This document shows positions 61,960 to 64,000 of a stretch of 64,000 nucleotides of DNA, piece by piece. Made by a program: the position numbers and the translations under genes. The stretch's first letter is position 1, and each line of letters starts with the position of its first letter. Origin of the DNA: an uncultured Bacteroidia bacterium (GTDB lineage: Bacteria > Bacteroidota > Bacteroidia > Bacteroidales > F082); contig CADADR010000003.1 of the NCBI GenBank assembly GCA_902786745.1, positions 186,001 through 250,000 of the forward strand, written 5' to 3'. The notes below the pieces were generated by a model. The model had not been told where the DNA came from and did no database searches. It was given only the letters and a program-made list of their open reading frames with translations.

Positions 61960-62337
61960 ATGATGGAAGAAAATGAAATGAAAGGAAAAGAGGAATTGTT
62001 CTCCAAGGCAGTGAAAGCAGGAAAGAGAACTTACTTTTTTGATGTCAAATCCACAAAGAACGACGAAAAGTACATCACCATAACCGAAAGCAAGCGCCGT
62101 TTTGATGAGGGTCTCAACCGTTTCTTCTACGAGAAACACAAGATCTTCCTCTACAAGGAAGACTTTGAGAAAGTCACGAAGGGCTTGAACGATGCCATCA
62201 ATTACATCGAAACGGGCGAATACCCTGCCGACTATTACGACCAGCCGGAGCCCCGCCACTTCGACAATGCGGAAGGCGAAAGCCACGGCGAGATTGACAG
62301 CGCCATCGACAAATGGTTTGACAGCCTGGACAAGTAA
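61960..62337 (+). CDS. DUF3276 family (PUR-alpha-like) protein
   Basis: 125-residue small protein of the DUF3276 family, which has the PUR fold known to bind single-stranded nucleic acid. Core: SKAVKAGKRTYFFDVKSTKNDEKYITITESKRRF (about 14-47), then FFYEKHKIFLYKEDFEKVTKGLNDAINYI. An acidic C-terminus follows. ATGs at 61960 and 61963 are both possible; a TTG at 61951 is less likely. Divergent from the exonuclease gene, with its own terminator. Found throughout Bacteroidota; exact role unknown. Confidence 0.92.
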   Translation: MMEENEMKGKEELFSKAVKAGKRTYFFDVKSTKNDEKYITITESKRRFDEGLNRFFYEKHKIFLYKEDFEKVTKGLNDAINYIETGEYPADYYDQPEPRHFDNAEGESHGEIDSAIDKWFDSLDK

Positions 62338-62362
62338 TTATCCAGCCCATAAAAAAAGAACG

Positions 62363-62390
62363 AAGGCCGCACATTTGCGGCCTTTTTTGT
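62363..62390 (+). terminator. Terminator of the DUF3276 gene
   Basis: AAGGCCGC / GCGGCCTT with loop ACATTT then six T. Confidence 0.88.
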
Positions 62391-62483
62391 TGCAAACCAT
62401 CACTGCGACAAAAACTTATCAACAAAACGCGCGGATGTTGATAACTTTCCAAAAACCGAAACAATAAAACGCACCGAAATGCG

Positions 62484-62491
62484 TACTTTTG
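62484..62491 (+). promoter_or_regulatory. Promoter -7 box for parA-parB
   Basis: TACTTTTG then TAGCC, 28 bases before the parA start. No parS-like 16-bp palindrome is visible nearby. Confidence 0.6.
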
Positions 62492-62518
62492 TAGCCTAAA
62501 ACAAGAGACCGAAACGAC

Positions 62519-63301
62519 ATGGGTAAGATCATTGCAATTGCCAATCAGAAAGGCGGCGTAGGCAAGACTACCACCGCCATCAACCTCGCGGCCAGTCTGG
62601 CCGTTCTTGAATACAAGACCCTCCTCATCGACGCCGACCCGCAGGCCAATGCGACCTCGGGCGTGGGCATCGACCCAAGAACCGTGGAGACCAGCATCTA
62701 CGAATGCATCATCGACCAAGTGGATCCCAAGACCGTCATCGCTGAGACCGAGACACCCAACCTCTTCCTGATTCCCGCCCATATCGACCTTGTGGGTGCC
62801 GAAATCGAGATGATCAACCTGCCGGAACGCGAACTGATGATGAAGAAACTGCTCGCCCCCATACGCGATGAATATGACTTCGTCATCATCGACTGCTCGC
62901 CGTCGTTGGGTCTGGTCACGGTCAACTCACTCACCGCGTCCGATTCGGTCATCATCCCCGTGCAATGCGAATACTTTGCCCTTGAAGGCCTCGGCAAACT
63001 GTTGAACACCATTAAGATCGTCCAAACGCGTCTCAACCCCGACCTCGACATCGAAGGCATACTGCTCACCATGTTCGACACCCGCTTGCGTTTGTCGAAA
63101 CAAGTGGTGGAAGAGGTCAAGATGCACTTCCAAGACATGGTGTTCAACACCATCATCAACCGCAATACGCGCTTGAGCGAGGCACCCAGCTTCGGCAAGA
63201 CCATCGTCATGTACGACGCCAACAGCACCGGTGCCATCAACTACCTCAACCTGGCACGCGAGATCCTCGAAAAGAACAACTTATCCACCAAAAACGACTG
63301 A
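62519..63301 (+). CDS. parA: Chromosome-partitioning ATPase ParA (Soj)
   Basis: 260-residue deviant-Walker ATPase that drives chromosome segregation with ParB. Deviant Walker A KGGVGKTT at 11-18, Walker A' DADPQANATSG (about 39-49), Walker B DFVIIDCSPSLG, and the C-terminal SKQVVEEVKMHFQD / INRNTRLSEAPSFGKTIVMYD blocks. Full length. Six bases separate its stop from the parB start. Such pairs usually lie near the replication origin in bacteria. Confidence 0.97.
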   Translation: MGKIIAIANQKGGVGKTTTAINLAASLAVLEYKTLLIDADPQANATSGVGIDPRTVETSIYECIIDQVDPKTVIAETETPNLFLIPAHIDLVGAEIEMINLPERELMMKKLLAPIRDEYDFVIIDCSPSLGLVTVNSLTASDSVIIPVQCEYFALEGLGKLLNTIKIVQTRLNPDLDIEGILLTMFDTRLRLSKQVVEEVKMHFQDMVFNTIINRNTRLSEAPSFGKTIVMYDANSTGAINYLNLAREILEKNNLSTKND

Positions 63302-63306
63302 ATACC

Positions 63307-64000
63307 ATGCCTGACAAGAACAGAAGAGCCTTGGGCCGCGGCCTCGATGCCATCATGCAAAGCCCCGAAACCGACATCACCAGCAAAGACATCAGCGGCG
63401 ATTTCGTGGCAGGCGCCGTTGCCGAAATCGACATCGACCTCATCGAGACCAACCCCTTCCAACCCCGCACTGAATTTGACGAGACTGCACTGAGAGAGCT
63501 AGCCCAATCTATCAAGGAACAAGGCGTGATTCAGCCTGTAACGGTCAGGAAACTTGGCTACAACAAATATCAACTCATCTCAGGCGAGCGCCGTCTGCGC
63601 GCCTCCAAGATGGCAGGACTGAAGACCATCCCCGTCTTCATCCGCGTGGCCAACGACGAGCAGATGCTTGAGTTGGCACTGATCGAGAACATACACCGCG
63701 AGAACCTCAACGCCATCGAGGTGGCCATCTCCTACCAACGCCTCATCGACGAGTGCAACATGACCCAAGAAGAAGTGAGCGAGAAAGTAGGCAAGAGCCG
63801 CAGCGCCGTTGCCAACTTCTTGAGACTGTTGAAATTGCCTGCAGAAGTGCAAATCGCCATCCGCGATGGCCACATCAGCATGGGCCACGCCCGCGCCCTC
63901 ATCAACATCAATGACAAGGAAGAGCAGCTAAGGCTCCTCCAGCAGATCATCATGGACGAGATGAACGTGCGTCAGACCGAAGAGATGGCCGATAAAGCCA
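63307..64000 (+). CDS. parB: Chromosome-partitioning protein ParB (3' end outside window)
   Basis: DNA-binding CTPase that loads at parS sites. 231 codons are inside the window. N-terminal RRALGRGLDAIM, the CTP-binding ParB/Srx domain (IETNPFQPRTEFDETALRELAQSIKEQGVIQPVTV and the ISGERRLRASKMAG motif), ENIHRENLNAIEVA, then the HTH MTQEEVSEKVGKSRSAVANFLRLLKLP and GHISMGHARALI. Directly follows parA. Confidence 0.97.
   Translation, partial: MPDKNRRALGRGLDAIMQSPETDITSKDISGDFVAGAVAEIDIDLIETNPFQPRTEFDETALRELAQSIKEQGVIQPVTVRKLGYNKYQLISGERRLRASKMAGLKTIPVFIRVANDEQMLELALIENIHRENLNAIEVAISYQRLIDECNMTQEEVSEKVGKSRSAVANFLRLLKLPAEVQIAIRDGHISMGHARALININDKEEQLRLLQQIIMDEMNVRQTEEMADKA

Noticed and set aside
62338..62518. 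parS site near parA-parB
   Set aside because: I saw no 16-bp palindrome resembling the common parS consensus here or in the parA-parB junction.

Overview
The window is chromosomal DNA of a member of the Bacteroidota, most likely order Bacteroidales. Three things point there. Recognisable promoters carry a -7 box of the form TAnnTTTG and no Shine-Dalgarno sequence. The conserved gene neighbourhoods (DUF6089-uppS-bamA-ompH-ompH, fur-purA, rimP-nusA-infB, VTC-DUF4956) are those of this phylum. Secreted proteins use lipoprotein signals ending in xxSC or xxGC. No rRNA, CRISPR array or intact insertion sequence is visible. One tRNA (Gln, anticodon TTG) is present. Most genes are moderately GC-rich; two stretches (about 5.8-8.0 kb and 31.5-35.4 kb) are visibly AT-richer and look like accessory DNA.

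Layout. 1-5.4 kb: most of a bacterial alpha-2-macroglobulin lipoprotein with an intact thioester motif, preceded by a leftover TonB-receptor 3' end that still has its terminator. 5.8-8.1 kb: small accessory genes, including an AT-rich pair resembling an orphan toxin tip and its partner, between two copies of a palindromic repeat. 8.1-11.6 kb: a minus-strand run of DUF2490, DUF4956, VTC-domain, small secreted protein and lipoprotein genes. 11.7-15.6 kb: a MarR regulator, a probable serine palmitoyltransferase, and a divergent SDR-VOC gene pair behind a structured leader. 15.7-22.2 kb: outer-membrane assembly and envelope genes (two OmpH/Skp, BamA, UppS, DUF6089, NAD kinase). 22.3-30.3 kb: housekeeping genes (rsgA, dprA, lepA, rel, fur, purA) and an ATP-grasp ligase overlapping purA. 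31.5-35.3 kb: an accessory island with a Fic AMPylator-like protein carrying a winged-helix tail, a DUF262-HNH nuclease and an EcoRI-type adenine methyltransferase, framed by palindromes. 35.5-47.2 kb: a transglutaminase lipoprotein, infB-nusA-rimP, tRNA-Gln, a DUF2723 membrane protein and lgt. 47.2-50.0 kb: an ECF sigma/anti-sigma pair converging on a DUF2807-plus-barrel protein. 50.1-56.0 kb: beta-mannosidase, cutC and beta-hexosaminidase. 56-62.3 kb: a transglutaminase-like protein, a tricorn-type protease, an FAH-family hydrolase, a DEDDh exonuclease and DUF3276. 62.5 kb to the end: parA and the start of parB.

The most notable candidate system is the Fic / DUF262-HNH / EcoRI-type methyltransferase island. 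The methyltransferase and the nuclease look like a non-classical modification-restriction pair. The fic gene has a perfect palindromic operator just downstream of its promoter, and the same half-site recurs in the palindromes at both ends of the gene. A second theme is the number of REP-like palindromic repeat families. Several of them supply stop codons or C-terminal tails to genes, and one family lies in frame inside two coding sequences.
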